Assembly (NCBI GenBank): GCA_963971535.1
Contig: OZ020592.1
Span: 57,980,373-58,044,372, forward strand
Length of the DNA stretch: 64,000 nt
Direction: 5' to 3'
Source of the DNA: Notolepis coatsorum
Lineage: Eukaryota; Chordata; Actinopteri; Aulopiformes; Paralepididae
Both the position numbers and the translations under genes were made by a program. This document shows, piece by piece, positions 41,016-51,539 of this stretch; within the stretch, counting starts at the first letter, position 1, and every line of letters starts with the position of its first letter. Below the pieces are notes generated by a model. It did no database searches. It was not told where the DNA came from and saw only the letters and a list, made by a program, of their open reading frames with translations.

Positions 41016-41199
41016 AAAGGAAGGATTTTGCATGTATAACTGCCAGAGAGAGAGAGTGAACTAGGATTTTGCATGTTCTGCTACATGATTTTGCATGTGT
41101 GTGAGGAGGGAGAGAGACACAGACTTCTAGGCATATTCTTCATTAAGGCTTTTAGATATATAGAGGATATTCGACATCAATGAACTGAAAAACCTATCA
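40670..41199 (-). repeat. 5' LTR of the non-autonomous element (530 bp)
   Basis: Copy of 38968-39485 with a longer (GT)n run (about 40923-41012). Apart from that, only single-base differences were seen, indicating a fairly recent insertion. Confidence 0.93.
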
Positions 41200-41260
41200 T
41201 GACGCTGAACTGCCTGCGCCCGGTGCGCAAGTCTGTCTGTCGAAGACCGAGGGAACCGCT

Positions 41261-41561
41261 TCAGCTGATTAGTGGTCTCTTCTGGACAAACCTCCCACCC
41301 TCAACAACATAATCCGAGGCAATAAAGTGTTCGCTGCAGATCCTCCTTCCCTGTCCAACAGGCTGATTGCGCCGCCTGAGTGCAGCCAGCCTGAGCCAAC
41401 GTGCCAACAACACTGTTTTTTTCACTGGTAGTTTGTGGAAATTAAACAACTTTCCTCTCTTTCACACGGTAAAATTAGTTTGAAGAGCCAGGAGCAATAC
41501 AAAAATAACCACTGCGGTCCCGTTGTTTGGTAGGCAACATTTGACTGACCCGACAGTCCAT
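41261..41561 (-). pseudogene. THAP-domain gene fragment, damaged
   Basis: DNA-binding THAP zinc finger (C2CH). From an ATG at 41561 the first frame reads TKQRDRSGYFCIAPGSSN and hits TAA. FYRVKER follows directly, and in another frame GKLFNFHKLPVKKT, ARWLRLAALRR and RRICSEHFIASDYVVEGGRF follow. The first Cys (FCIAPG) and the C-x2-H pair (ICSEHF) are present. The second Cys appears as Ser (GSSN). A stop, a frameshift of one or two bases and the Cys change indicate a pseudogene. THAP domains occur in cellular regulators and in P-element-like transposases; which type this is cannot be told. CRE and YY1 motifs upstream look like a real promoter. Confidence 0.65.
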
Positions 41562-41599
41562 ATTTACTATGCAGCTAATCAGCAGTGTATACACCAAAC

Positions 41600-41635
41600 C
41601 AACACCGTGACGTCAGCAACAAAATGGCGGCGCAC
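41600..41635 (-). promoter_or_regulatory. CRE and YY1 motifs upstream of the THAP frame
   Basis: A perfect CRE, TGACGTCA (41608-41615), lies 6 bp from AAAATGGCGGC, a strong YY1 site. They are 40-70 bp upstream of the THAP ATG on the minus strand, with no TATA box, as in many housekeeping promoters. Confidence 0.5.
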
Positions 41636-41767
41636 ATGTTCATAAATGCTACATAAATGGACATTACAAATAGTTTTTTCTTAGAAACGCCTTATTTTTA
41701 TAACGTGATTTTTTCTGTGGTTTATCTAAATACTAATTTGATGCTATGACTATGTGTTTATCGCTAT

Positions 41768-42130
41768 GCTTCATCTCCCCTTTCATAAACAGATGTTTAC
41801 GACACATCCTGGGAATCTACTGGCCAAACACCATCACAAACAAACAGCTCTGGCAAACCACTCAACAAGAACAACTTGAAACCCTAATCAAACGCAGGAA
41901 ATAGGGCTGGATTGGACACACCCTGAGAAAACCATCCTCCAACACAACCAGGCAGGCCTTAACCTGGAACCCACAGGGGAAGAGAAAGCCAGGAAGACCC
42001 AGAAACAGCTGGAGAAAATCTGTCGAGGCGGATCTCAAGGAAGAAAGAACATCATGGAAGGAAGCAGAGAAAATCGCCCAACACCGAACCAGCTGGAGAG
42101 ATTTCATGAATGACCTATGCTCCCCAAAGA
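41768..42130 (+). pseudogene. RTE-type LINE polymerase, C-terminal end, one stop
   Basis: Reads INRCLRHILGIYWPNTITN, LWQTTQQEQLETLIKRRK, a TAG in place of an expected Trp, then GWIGHTLRKPSSNTTRQALT, WNPQGKRKPGRPRNSW and AEKIAQHRTSWRDFMNDL. This is the conserved C-terminus of LINEs whose endonuclease resembles CFDP2. The domain at 38102-38824 is of the same kind but on the opposite strand. Confidence 0.75.
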
Positions 42131-42967
42131 GCAAAAGGGGATTGATGTGTGGGGTGTTTTGGGGACTGGCAGTGTGCCTTCAAGCACCACTGTACTTATT
42201 GTACTTATTTTATGCCTATTCTTATGTCTGCACGTTCTATGTACAGTAGCACTATTTTCGATTGTTTTTTATACCTATTCTTATGTCTGCATTTTATGCA
42301 TTGTTTTTATTCTGTCAACTGTATACTCATTTTATGCCTGTGTTCATTTTATGCTATTTGCTGTGGGGCACTTTGGACTGTGGTCCATGTGTGAAAGGAG
42401 TTATTATTTATTATTATAGTGTAAAAAAAGAAGAAGAAATGTATGTATTGAAATGTCTGTAAGTCTCAACAACATTGAAAATGAGGGTTTCAGTTTCAGT
42501 TTATTTAGGATCCCCATTAGTTGTTACCTCAGTAACAACTACTCTTACTGGTAGTTGGGGTGACCTCAATTGTCCTTTTCGAGAATAAATAAAGGTTTGA
42601 ATTGAATGAATGAACCTGATGAATATAACTATTATAAACCGGCCACAGTGGCAAGTGGATTTAGAGTTTTACCTGCCAATTGTATCACAATTTCTTACTT
42701 TTCAGACTGATTAAGCCTTGCAAGCCAGAAGAAAAATCTAGCGGATCAGTATATGTTTTGTGTATTAATACTGGGTCTTGTAAACAAGTCACAATATAAC
42801 AGTGATGTCATGCTTTTCCAATGTTAATTACCACTGCAGAGAAATTAGGCATTTTCTTTTGAAAGTGGTTACCAATGGTTACAGGCAGCCATACTGTAAG
42901 AAAGTGAACTACACAAACATTCTGTTTTAATAAGTGTTTCACTTGTGCTTTGTGTTTCTGTTCCAAG
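42131..42967. other. LINE 3' UTR-like and dispersed repeat sequence, then the SUMO upstream region
   Basis: 42131-42430 holds two imperfect ATTTTATGCCTATTCTTATG-type repeats, probably the 3' UTR of the LINE above. 42480-42610 is a common teleost repeat (TTTATTTAGGATCCCCATTA) ending AATAAATAAAGGTTTGAATT. 42610-42967 precedes SUMO exon 2 and should be its intron 1; I did not find exon 1. Confidence 0.45.
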
Positions 42968-43123
42968 GGAGTGAAGACAAAGAATGACCACATCATCTTG
43001 AAAGTTGAAGGTGGTGATTGGTGGATCTGGGGCTGGTCCAGTTTAAAACCAAGAGACACACATAGAAAGCTAATGAAAGCATAATGCGAACTACTGGTGG
43101 GTTGAAAGGTTACATTTTCACCT

Positions 43124-44274
43124 TGTTACGGACCCTGTCCGTATGTATGTATATATTATAGAGGGAGTAATGTATGTTATCTGTTGTGTGTGTGTATATA
43201 GGCATGTTTTGGTTGTTCTGTTTTTGTCTCCCTCCTGTGTAACATATCCCATTCTCAGGTGTCTCCCAGTTGCAGCACCAGCAGCCAGCTGGTCAATCAG
43301 CAACTCACCCCAGTGCAACGGCAGGTGAAGCTGATCTGCAATCAACATCCACTCTCCCTTTATATATCCCATTTTGTGGAGTGTTAGTTAGCTCTCTGGT
43401 TCATTGGTTGTGGTAACTATATTCTGTGTCTTTGTGGTAGAGCTCTCTCTGTCGTTTGCTATAGAGCCGTGGCTCTTTGTGTGTTTTGGTATAGAGCTGA
43501 GGCTCTTAGGTAGTTTTGTGTGAGAGCTAGTCAAAGCTCTGTGTGATCTGGTTTTGTGTGAGAGCTGGTCAAAGCTCTGGTTGTCTATACTATAGCATAG
43601 TATCTTTTGTGTTCCTTATTGTTGCACATTTCTGTTAACCTTAACCTTTGGATATTTGTTTATTCCCTGTTCACCCAGCCTATGGTGATTGTCTTTCTTT
43701 TGTATTAATCTTTTGTTTTCGCACACAGGGACATTGAGGACAGGAAGATACCCTGGGGTCTACATTTTTGCATCACGTAGGTGACCTGCTGTTAAAAACA
43801 CCAGCCTTAAGGCCCTCCCATAGTCGAGCAGACTGTACACAGAGCAGACTCCGCGGAGGTCCGCGCGGACTCTTTGATCTTTTGATCTCAGCGGACGTCC
43901 GCGCGTCAGAAAATAGGAGCTTCGCACTTTGCACTCTGCTGTGGGTCTGCTTTGACTCCCTTTGAGTCCGCGTGGACCTCCGCGGAGTCTGCTCTGTGTA
44001 CAGTCTGCTCGACTATGGGAGGGCCTTTAGAAGTGAGCACCGCCACCTGTACTTTTGGGCGTACGCGCCTGTAAGGGGGGGTGGGCTTTCATTTCCTTTT
44101 GATATTTCATTTGGTGCCACTGGTAGTCCTCCTTGATCTCTGTGTTGCTGAGTTTTTGTGTGTATATAAAAATAAATACTATTTTGCAAATTGTTTCTTG
44201 GGTTTTGTGTCACTGCACCCTCACCTACCCTGTCTGTGGCCTTGTGTTGCGTCTCCTTACTGGGGTACGTAACA
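43124..44274 (+). mobile_element. Solo LTR (gypsy-type), with a MITE inside
   Basis: Starts TGTTACGGACCCTGTCCG and ends GGGGTACGTAACA, i.e. TGTTACG..CGTAACA inverted ends. Flanking 5-mers CACCT and CACAT match in four of five bases. AATAAATACT at about 44173 is a plausible poly-A signal. No internal region or second LTR is present, so it is a solo LTR. It lies in the SUMO intron, only 27 bp after exon 2. Confidence 0.65.
43810..44026. mobile_element. PIF/Harbinger-like MITE (217 bp)
   Basis: Inverted ends of about 64 bp start AGGCCCTCCCATAGTCGAGC and end in the reverse complement. The target TTA is repeated on both sides (43807-43809 and 44027-44029), as expected for PIF/Harbinger. It carries GGTCCGCGCGGACTC-type internal palindromes. 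It is inserted in the solo LTR. Confidence 0.85.
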
Positions 44275-44299
44275 CACATATTTAAATAGTACAGTGTTG

Positions 44300-44770
44300 G
44301 GGGGCGGTCAGGTGGCGTAGCGGAGATTGCGCTCGTCACCAATGCAAGAGGCTGCGGTCTCAACTCCCGGAGTCAGCATTGCTTGGGCTGATCGCTATAC
44401 TAACCCGTTTGGCTGGGTTAGGGGGAGGGCAAGTCATGGGTGGGAATCTGGCGTTGTGGACAGCGACGCCTACAGGTCAGGTCTGGGCGCTTGCTCAGCG
44501 GAGGCAGGACTTGATGAAGCCAGCGTGACCTCCCACGCGTTACACTTCATCAATGAGAGTCCTCGCTGCCAGGTGAAAAAAAGAGTCACTGGCTGTCGCC
44601 GCGTGTGTCGGAGGAAGCGTGCGGATGACTTCAGGGTTCCCTTGTACCGACCAGTAGGAGAACATGCGCACAACAACCAGGTAGGGGAGGGGGGGAATTG
44701 GCACAACGACTAAATTGGGACGGGGAGAAAACAGAGAAAAATCAGAGAAAGAGAGGATTAAAAAAAAAAG
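44300..44770 (+). mobile_element. Long tRNA-derived SINE, diverged copy
   Basis: The head GGCGGTCAGGTGGCGTAGCG is followed by a body that ends GGGAATTGGCACAACGACTA and AAATTGGGACGGGGAGAAAA, with an A-rich tail. It is the same layout as 20707-21188 and 61110-61604 but more diverged. The B box is weak (GGTCTCAACTCCC). No clean target duplication. It lies in the SUMO intron. Confidence 0.75.
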
Positions 44771-45164
44771 AAAAGTAGTGTTTGTTTGTAAAAAAAATAA
44801 AAAAAAATAGTAATCTTCCCAGGCAGTATTTCGCTGTGGCTCTTTAGATTTGAGCGCTGGAATGTGTTCGTCCTGACTGGCTGTGCTTTCTCTTTGGCCT
44901 GCAGGGTGTCTCGAGACAGAAGATCAGATTCATGTTTGATGGCCAGCACATTAATGAGGTGGATACACCTGTGAGAAATTAAACTCTCTCTACCATCACA
45001 TTCACCTTAATCCCAACTGCCCAGGGCCAAGTTTCCCAAAAGCATCTTGGCACTAAGAACATCTTTTGTCCATTGGCTCAGGATGAAACTAAGTTGCTTT
45101 TAGTGATAATAGGGTTTTGGGAAACTGGGACCAGGCTTGTGTCTATTTCTGTAATGTACTAGTA

Positions 45165-45668
45165 TGAGTGTGCCACCCTCCTCTCTACATCACCTACACG
45201 CACCACCCTCCTCTCTACACCACCCTCCTCTCTACACCACCCTCCTCTCTACATCACCTACATGCACCACCCTCCTCTCTACACCACCCTCCTCTCTACA
45301 TCACCCTCCTCTCTACACAACCCTCCTCTCTACACCACCCTCCTCTCTACACCACCCTCCTCTCTACACCACCCTCCTCTCTACATCACCTACATGCACC
45401 ACCCTCCTCTCTACACCACCCTCCTCTCTACATCACCCTCCTCTCTACACCACCCTCCTCTCTACACCACCCTCCTCTCTACACCACCATCCTCTCTACA
45501 CCACCCTGCTCTCTACACCACCCTCCTCTCTACATCACCTACACGCACCACCCTCCTCTCTACATCACCTACACCACCCTCCTCTACACCTACACCAACA
45601 TGCACCACCCTCCTCTCTACACCTACACCAACACGCACCACCCTCCTCTCTACACCACCTACACCTGA
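45165..45668 (+). repeat. Minisatellite of 16-17 bp units (CACCCTCCTCTCTACAC)
   Basis: About 29 units, with variant units ATCACCTACACGCACC or ATCACCTACATGCACC spaced through the array, giving a higher-order pattern. It generates Pro/Ser/Thr-rich frames that are not genes. Confidence 0.92.
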
Positions 45669-46094
45669 CCCCTGACCTAAACCAACATGCATGCCCACAT
45701 GCCACATTACTTTTGGACGTGTTCAGCTCCACACACACCTGCCTACCGCTAGGCCAGGGCATGCCTGCTGGGCACAATTGTCTAGTTTATTATAATTGTC
45801 TCGTTTATCATTTATTATGTTTGTGTTTTAACATTCTTATCATGTGAGAGGTGTGTTTTTTGCTGGGGCAGAAGCCCCACTTAGTTATGCAATGAAGACC
45901 ATCATCATCCGTCCAACTGCACTCGAGTCCTTGGTGTTGGGGGGCCAAAAGAGGGCGTGGCACAATGCCATGAATACAACTCATGATCATCACAGTCACC
46001 TGTCATGATGTCTGTGATAATGATGTCATGTATATAAATATACAACATGAAATAGCTATGGAATTAAGGGGGAAATCCAGCATAAAACAGAATG

Positions 46095-48165
46095 TACATT
46101 GTGCAGTTAAAAGGGAAGAAAGTGATGCCATCCTTTTTTCAGCACATCGCCTGCTCCACCAGGGGAGGAAACACGCTGGATCATTGCTACACCCCGTTCA
46201 GAGCCGGCTATAAAGCGGTACCGGCTCCGCCATTAGCGGGGGCTACAAGCACATCCGATCATGACTCCATTTTCCTATTTCCAGCTTACAGGCAGAGATC
46301 ACGTGACGCCGTCGTGTCACGTGAGGTAAAGAGATGGTCCGACCAATCAGAGGCCACGCTTCAGGATGCTCTAGAGGACGTAGACTGGGGAATGTTCCAG
46401 GGCAGCGCCAGTGACATCAGCGAGTTCGCAGATACTGTTGTTAGCTTCATAGCAACTTTAGCTAATAGTATCGTCCCCACAAAAAAAGCGAGGGTGTTCC
46501 CGAACCAGAAACCGTGGGTGGACAGTACTATCAGAGCAGCTCTGAAAACTCGCACCACTGCTTATAACCTGGGCAGAGAGACAGGAAATATGGAGGAGTA
46601 CAAGGCAACAGTCTATACTCTGCGCAAGGCTGTTAAACTTGCTAAGAGGACATATGCTGACAAGATGGAGGCACAAATGGCACAGAATGACAGAGGCTTA
46701 AGGCGGGGACTGCGGACGATAACTGACTACAAAGTCAGCGCCCCCTCAATGGGGAGCGACGACGCCTCTCTCGCGGACAAACTCAACTCCTTCTATGCAC
46801 AGTTTGGTGCAAACAGTGGCGACGCTAGCTCACCGGCTAGTGACGTCACACCGGCTGTCGTGGAGGAGGGGGGGCATCCGCGGGGGGCAGGGGCACTCTC
46901 TCATTGTGAGAAGAGCATTTATGCGGGTGAACACCAGGAAGGCTGCTGGCCCAGATGGAATAACAGGACGTATACTTAAGTCCTGTGCTAACCAGCTAGC
47001 CCCTGTGTTCACCACCATATTTAATCTATCCCTGGCGGAATCCGTGGTACCTGCCTGCTTCAAGGTGTCTACTATTATCCCGGTACCAAAGAAATCCTCC
47101 CCAACAGGTCTCAATGACTACAGACCGGTGGCACTCACCTCTGTGGCCATGAAATGTTTTGAGAGGCTGGTTAAGGATCACATTTGTGCCTCCCTCCCCA
47201 GTGATATGGACCCTATGCAATTTGCATACAGGCCAAACAGGTCCACTGATGATGCGGTCTCCCAAGTACTGCACAGCACCCTCTCTCACCTAGACCGCCA
47301 GAAGGGGGGCTATGTGAGACTGTTGTTCATTGACTACAGCTCAGCGTTCAACACCATAGTCCCCACCAGACTGGTGGACAAGCTGATCGAGCTGGGTCTG
47401 AGCTTCGCTCTGAGCGCCTGGATACTGGACTTTCTGAGTGAAAGGCCCCAGGCGGTCAGGGTGGGGGGTCAGACCTCCAACACCATCACCCTGAGTATCG
47501 GGTCCCCCCAGGGCTGTGTCCTGAGCCCCCTGCTGTATTCACTATACACACATGACTGTGTGGCCAAGTTCAGCTCCAACTCCATAGTGAAGTTTGCGGA
47601 CGACACAGTGGTGGTGGGGCTGATCTCTGACAACGACAAGAAGGCCTACCGGGAGGAGGTTGAGGTACTGGAACGCTGGTGCCAGGACAACAGCCTGCTC
47701 CTGAACATTGGTAAAACCAAGGAGCTGATTGTGGATTTTAGGAGAAAACAGCAGGACACAGACACACCACTGAAGATAAACAGGGCTACCGTGGACAGCG
47801 TGAGCAGCTTCAAGTACCTGGGGGTCCACATCTCAGAGGATCTGACATGGACAACACACATAGACTCAGTCGTAAAAAAGGCGAAGCAGCGCCTCTACCA
47901 CCTGAGACAGTTAAGGAAGTTCAGAGTATCGGGGAAGATACTCCAGTCCTTCTACTCCGGAGCTGTAGAGAGCATCTTGACTGGAAACATCACTGCCTGG
48001 TATGGAAACAGCACGGCACAGGACAAGAAGGCCCTACAGAGAGTGGTATGCTCAGCCAAGCGTATTACGGGTATTGCACTACCACCCCTGCAGGTCCTAT
48101 ATAACAAGGTGCAAATCCAGAGCCTGCAGAATAATGAAAGACCCTCACCACCCCAACCAGGGCCG
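46095..48165 (+). pseudogene. Rex1/L2-type LINE, endonuclease end plus reverse transcriptase, two frameshifts
   Basis: Frame 1 (46092-46979) holds the end of the endonuclease (STRGGNTLDHCYTPFRAGY, STSDHDSIFLFPAYRQR) and the linker to the RT. Near 46905 the frame shifts. Frame 2 gives [91 protein letters not shown] and [12 protein letters not shown] with the catalytic Asp pair, then [18 protein letters not shown] second shift near 48100 precedes [17 protein letters not shown], where the element is cut off. No 3' UTR or tail is present. It is the closest relative of 1-1254 in this window. Confidence 0.88.
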
Positions 48166-51100
48166 TAGCCAGGGTTTAGAAATTAAGGAGGTCCATTGTG
48201 GCCCAAACCGGCCCACTATAATCGGTCGGACACCACCCACCAGTACACCATCCTTGCGGTCCCCTTAAATATGCGTACCTACTGTACTATTCCCCCAACC
48301 CACTACAAAGCTGGGTAGTAAGTGCCATGGACAAGTGGACCAGTGTACTCACTCGCTCTTGGCTGAATCTTGTTTTGGGTGGTGATGTAAAAACACCTGC
48401 ATCATAGCAGGCTCAGGATGGGCAAAGTAGTCTATAGCCTGTTCATCCCTGTCTCTCTCCTCCACAACCTGGCTTTACTAGACATAAGGAGAGAGCAATG
48501 ATTACAATTAACTGGTACATTCAGGTCCAGAATTGTTGGAATTCCCTGACAAAGATGTGCAAAAAGCTGTACAATTTAAACAATACCATACTGGTAATGA
48601 GCAAATAGTTGTTTATTCAATGAATGCATGGAGCTGTTCCATCTTATTTCATTTGATACTAACTACTCAGTTCATACAGATTTCAAGTATTCAAATATCA
48701 ATGATGAATATTGCATAAGGTTTACACAGTTAATAGGTCACCTTCTTGTTTCATATTCATGTTCAGAGAGGAGTAATAGTTAGTTCTATATCGTGTTAGC
48801 TGCCGCTCAGCGTCATTCTGCACATATCTCGCTCCAGTGTATATGCACTGAATAAAACTTCACAATGTACCTTTACATACCAACATCCGTCTGACCACAC
48901 CCCCATCTGCTACCTACATAAGCAGGGGTGGGGCCACACACTCATCTCCTTCTCAAATTTCACCCTAGGAGAGTGCCTGTATACCAATCACTTGAAATGG
49001 GAAAGAAAGTATTTATCTGAAGAAAGGAAGAACAAGGAGATACGTTGACGTTATATCTTTATTTTCTCTCTCACTATTTCGAGAAAATACAGCGATAATG
49101 TCTTCGTCACTGGAGTGTCTGGAAGATGATGATCATTCTGACCTCCACCGGCTTTTTCGTATTAGGGGCTCGCGTCGCTGATATACTCCCCACCTGCAGT
49201 CCTCCTTGCTGCGGCTGGATAGGTATTGAACCTCCGGTCATACAGCTGGACTGTGGGAGGCACCGGCTGTTGTGAGAAACTGGTTGCTTCCGAGCTGGGT
49301 GAGTAATGTTTTGCTTGCGAGCACTAGTTGTCTGCTAGTGCTATGGGGGCTAGCTGACAATTTTACGAAGGCCGGCCCCAGATTGGGGTCCTCTGCTCGG
49401 CTTCTTAGGCGGCGGACGGAGGATCTTGGTCTGACGCCCATGATGGTCAAACTAGTGGGCCGCGACCGAGACCTGGTTGAACCCGGGATTCTCTGGACAA
49501 GCGGATGCTTCTCTGTCCCGTGCAGGCCCCATCTTTCACATGAGTGAGAGTACACCCTAACGAGGAAAAGTGGGCATGGATCTTCTTTATCGGTAGTTCC
49601 ATGCTTAAGTCGGCTGCAGCCCGGATGGGAATTGTGCCGGCTCCGCTGTATGTCTGGTAAATCACCGTTGAAAACTGTGTTTGACATTTCTTTTTCTCTT
49701 TTCTCTTAGGATGAGGAGGGACTCAGACGGCGGCCTGTCTGAAGTGTGGCTTGTTATGTCGCTGTGTACAGTTCAGGTGATAGCTGCTTAGCTGGCGTGC
49801 TAGTTGTGGCCTACTGTTGTTAGCCAGTCAGCTGTTAGCTGCGGCGCTAGCTCGTTGTGTTCACTAGGCTAGGAAACGTTAGCTTGTTGCTATCAGTCGG
49901 GCGGCTGTTAGCTTAATGCTACACTGTTGAACGTTACTGTGACTATAACATGCCTTAAACACTCTGACTACGACGTCATCTTTGACAGAGGATGTTAGTC
50001 GACCCTACACCCGGGTGCCATGCCAGCGAGGACTTCGTCAACATGGAGAACGGCGGCTGGGTGGCGTAGCGGACATTACCCTCGTCACCAACGCAGGAGA
50101 TGCCGGGTTCGACTCGGTGTCCCGTTAACCAGTGTTGCAGTCCTCTCTGCCTGCGCTCAGGGTGGAGGTAGGAGTCCTGACCGGACTTTAAACACTTCTT
50201 CTTTCCTTCCCTTCTAAATGTTTTGTAATAACGATGTTTCCAAAACGTGTATTGCTGCAATACATTGAGGATACGACGCGTGTTGTGTGTGAATTGTCAC
50301 TGGTATATCTTCTCTCTCCATAGAAAATCGGCGTTGTTTTTTACATGTGTAAAAATGAACTGGTTAGTTGTGATGAGAACATGTGTGTTCATGTAACGTT
50401 TGTAACATGGGTGAACTCACAACTAAGTGGGTTAATTAACCTGTGAAGCTATGCTTAGTGACATGTGATTGAGGAATGAATCCTTTTCTCAGCCTGTGAT
50501 GACAATGAACAGCATGTTCACATATTAACAGGGGTACCTGTTCAACCTGGTCGTATCAAGGGTAAGGTAGGAGGGGTGACCCCCCCGGTTTCCCTGGGGC
50601 TTCTCCCCCTCCTCTCAGACATGTTTGTTTACAATATATTGTGTCACTGTGTTTGTGGGGATACGATGTAACCCTCAGCTTAAGTTGCTGGGGTTGTGCT
50701 TCCGCTTGAGAAACGATTATTTTCCTAGGGAAAAGGTTGTTTGGTCACTATCATGTGTGCTTAGCAAGGCCTGTGGCCAATACGTAATCAAGGACTTATG
50801 TCTCTCTCGTTATGAAAAACGGCATTCCTCTGTAGTAAGAGTGTACTTTTGCCATTTTTTGTTGTGATGAAGGGTTGTGTGTGTCGTTGAGATCTACAAC
50901 TGGGTTAGGTTTTGGCCCACAGAAGCACATGTGTAAGTCTGGTACCGGGGCTCTTAAAGGGGCCCTCTCTGTTCTGTGTTTTTTCCTTAGTAAAAATCAG
51001 ATAGCAGGTTAGCACATGAGCTATGTGAAGCTGTTAGATGCTTCATGTAGCATGCTATGACTGGGTCATGCTCTACTTTGTCATTACATCGTATCAGGGG

Positions 51101-51539
51101 TGAGGGGTCGTAAAGGGGTGAACTGGTAAACCTTTCCTCCCCTTTTCTGATTGGTCAGGGTTAAAACCCCCTGTCCTTCAGGGTTCCTGTCACGTTGCTG
51201 TTAGGCACGTTACAGGGTAGGGAGTGGGGGGGGGAATTTCCTGGTCCCACGCCCTGAAAGATTGTGCGTGTGCACCGCGGAAATTCCCCCGCCATAGAGT
51301 ACGTCACTGAGCGCGTTTCTATTGGTAAGACTTCCGTGAGTTGTTCAGGTTCCATGTTATGGATCTGTTTCAGGGAGTTGTCAGTGCTCCTCCTCACGAA
51401 GCTCCTCCTCAGGGAGAAGTGCCTTCTGTGAGTTCGGACCCTCCTTCCCAGTGAGGGAGCCTCCTCAGAGTTTCAGAGCCTCCTCCTCAGATTGTCAAGG
51501 TGAGTAGAACTTCAAAAAGGAGTTCTGCTCTATTGTATG
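48166..51539. other. No confident gene; host-like sequence before the BEL insertion
   Basis: 48160-48260 begins like a hAT end (AGGGCCGTAGCCAGGG). 48890-49300 contains a short frame MSSSLECLEDDDHSDLHRLF (49098 on) and a GTGAGTAATG donor-like site at 49298. 49780-49930 is rich in GTTAGC/GCTAGC strings. 51358-51517 encodes a short Pro/Gln stretch (MDLFQGVVSAPPHEAPPQGE) ending near a GTGAGTAG donor. I cannot link these into a gene. Confidence 0.35.
50051..50190 (+). mobile_element. SINE head fragment
   Basis: CGGCGGCTGGGTGGCGTAGC (A box) and GGTTCGACTC (B box) match the long SINE family of 20707-21188. The body and tail are missing. Confidence 0.6.

Larger units (their letters stand above)
38968..41199 (-). 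mobile_element. Non-autonomous LTR element with tRNA-Gln-like primer site
   Basis: Two LTRs (38968-39485 and 40670-41199), both TG..CA and nearly identical except for the length of an internal (GT)n. On the minus strand, the sequence next to the right LTR reads TGGAGGTTCCAGAGTGAGA after a 2-bp gap. Its first 11 bases are complementary to the 3' end of vertebrate tRNA-Gln. A purine tract (AAAAGGGGGAAT) precedes the left LTR. The 1.18-kb interior has no gag, pol or env motif and was later hit by a LINE end (40098-40318). Flanking bases CGAC and TGAC suggest a 4-bp duplication with one mismatch. Mobilisation would need proteins from a relative. Confidence 0.82.
42968..44976 (+). pseudogene. SUMO-2/3-like gene, two exons, degenerate
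   Basis: Ubiquitin-like modifier remnant. Exon 2 (42968-43096) follows acceptor TTTCTGTTCCAAG. It is 129 bp, the normal size for this exon, and reads GVKTKNDHIILKVEGGD, then a scrambled stretch, then HRKLMKA, TAA, CELL. Paired small insertions after GGD shift and restore the frame, and TAA (43082-43084) replaces a Tyr codon. Exon 3 starts at 44905 after acceptor TCTCTTTGGCCTGCAG and reads GVSRQKIRFMFDGQHINEVD. It lacks the usual last two codons before the donor (CCT/GTGAGA). The C-terminal exon with the di-Gly end is not found. Because intron positions are kept, this is a duplicated gene and not a processed copy. Confidence 0.75.

Noticed and set aside
45164-45847. Ser/Thr/Pro-rich frames over 200 codons
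   Set aside because: Translation of the 16-17 bp CACCCTCCTCTCTACAC minisatellite; the pattern is present in all three frames.
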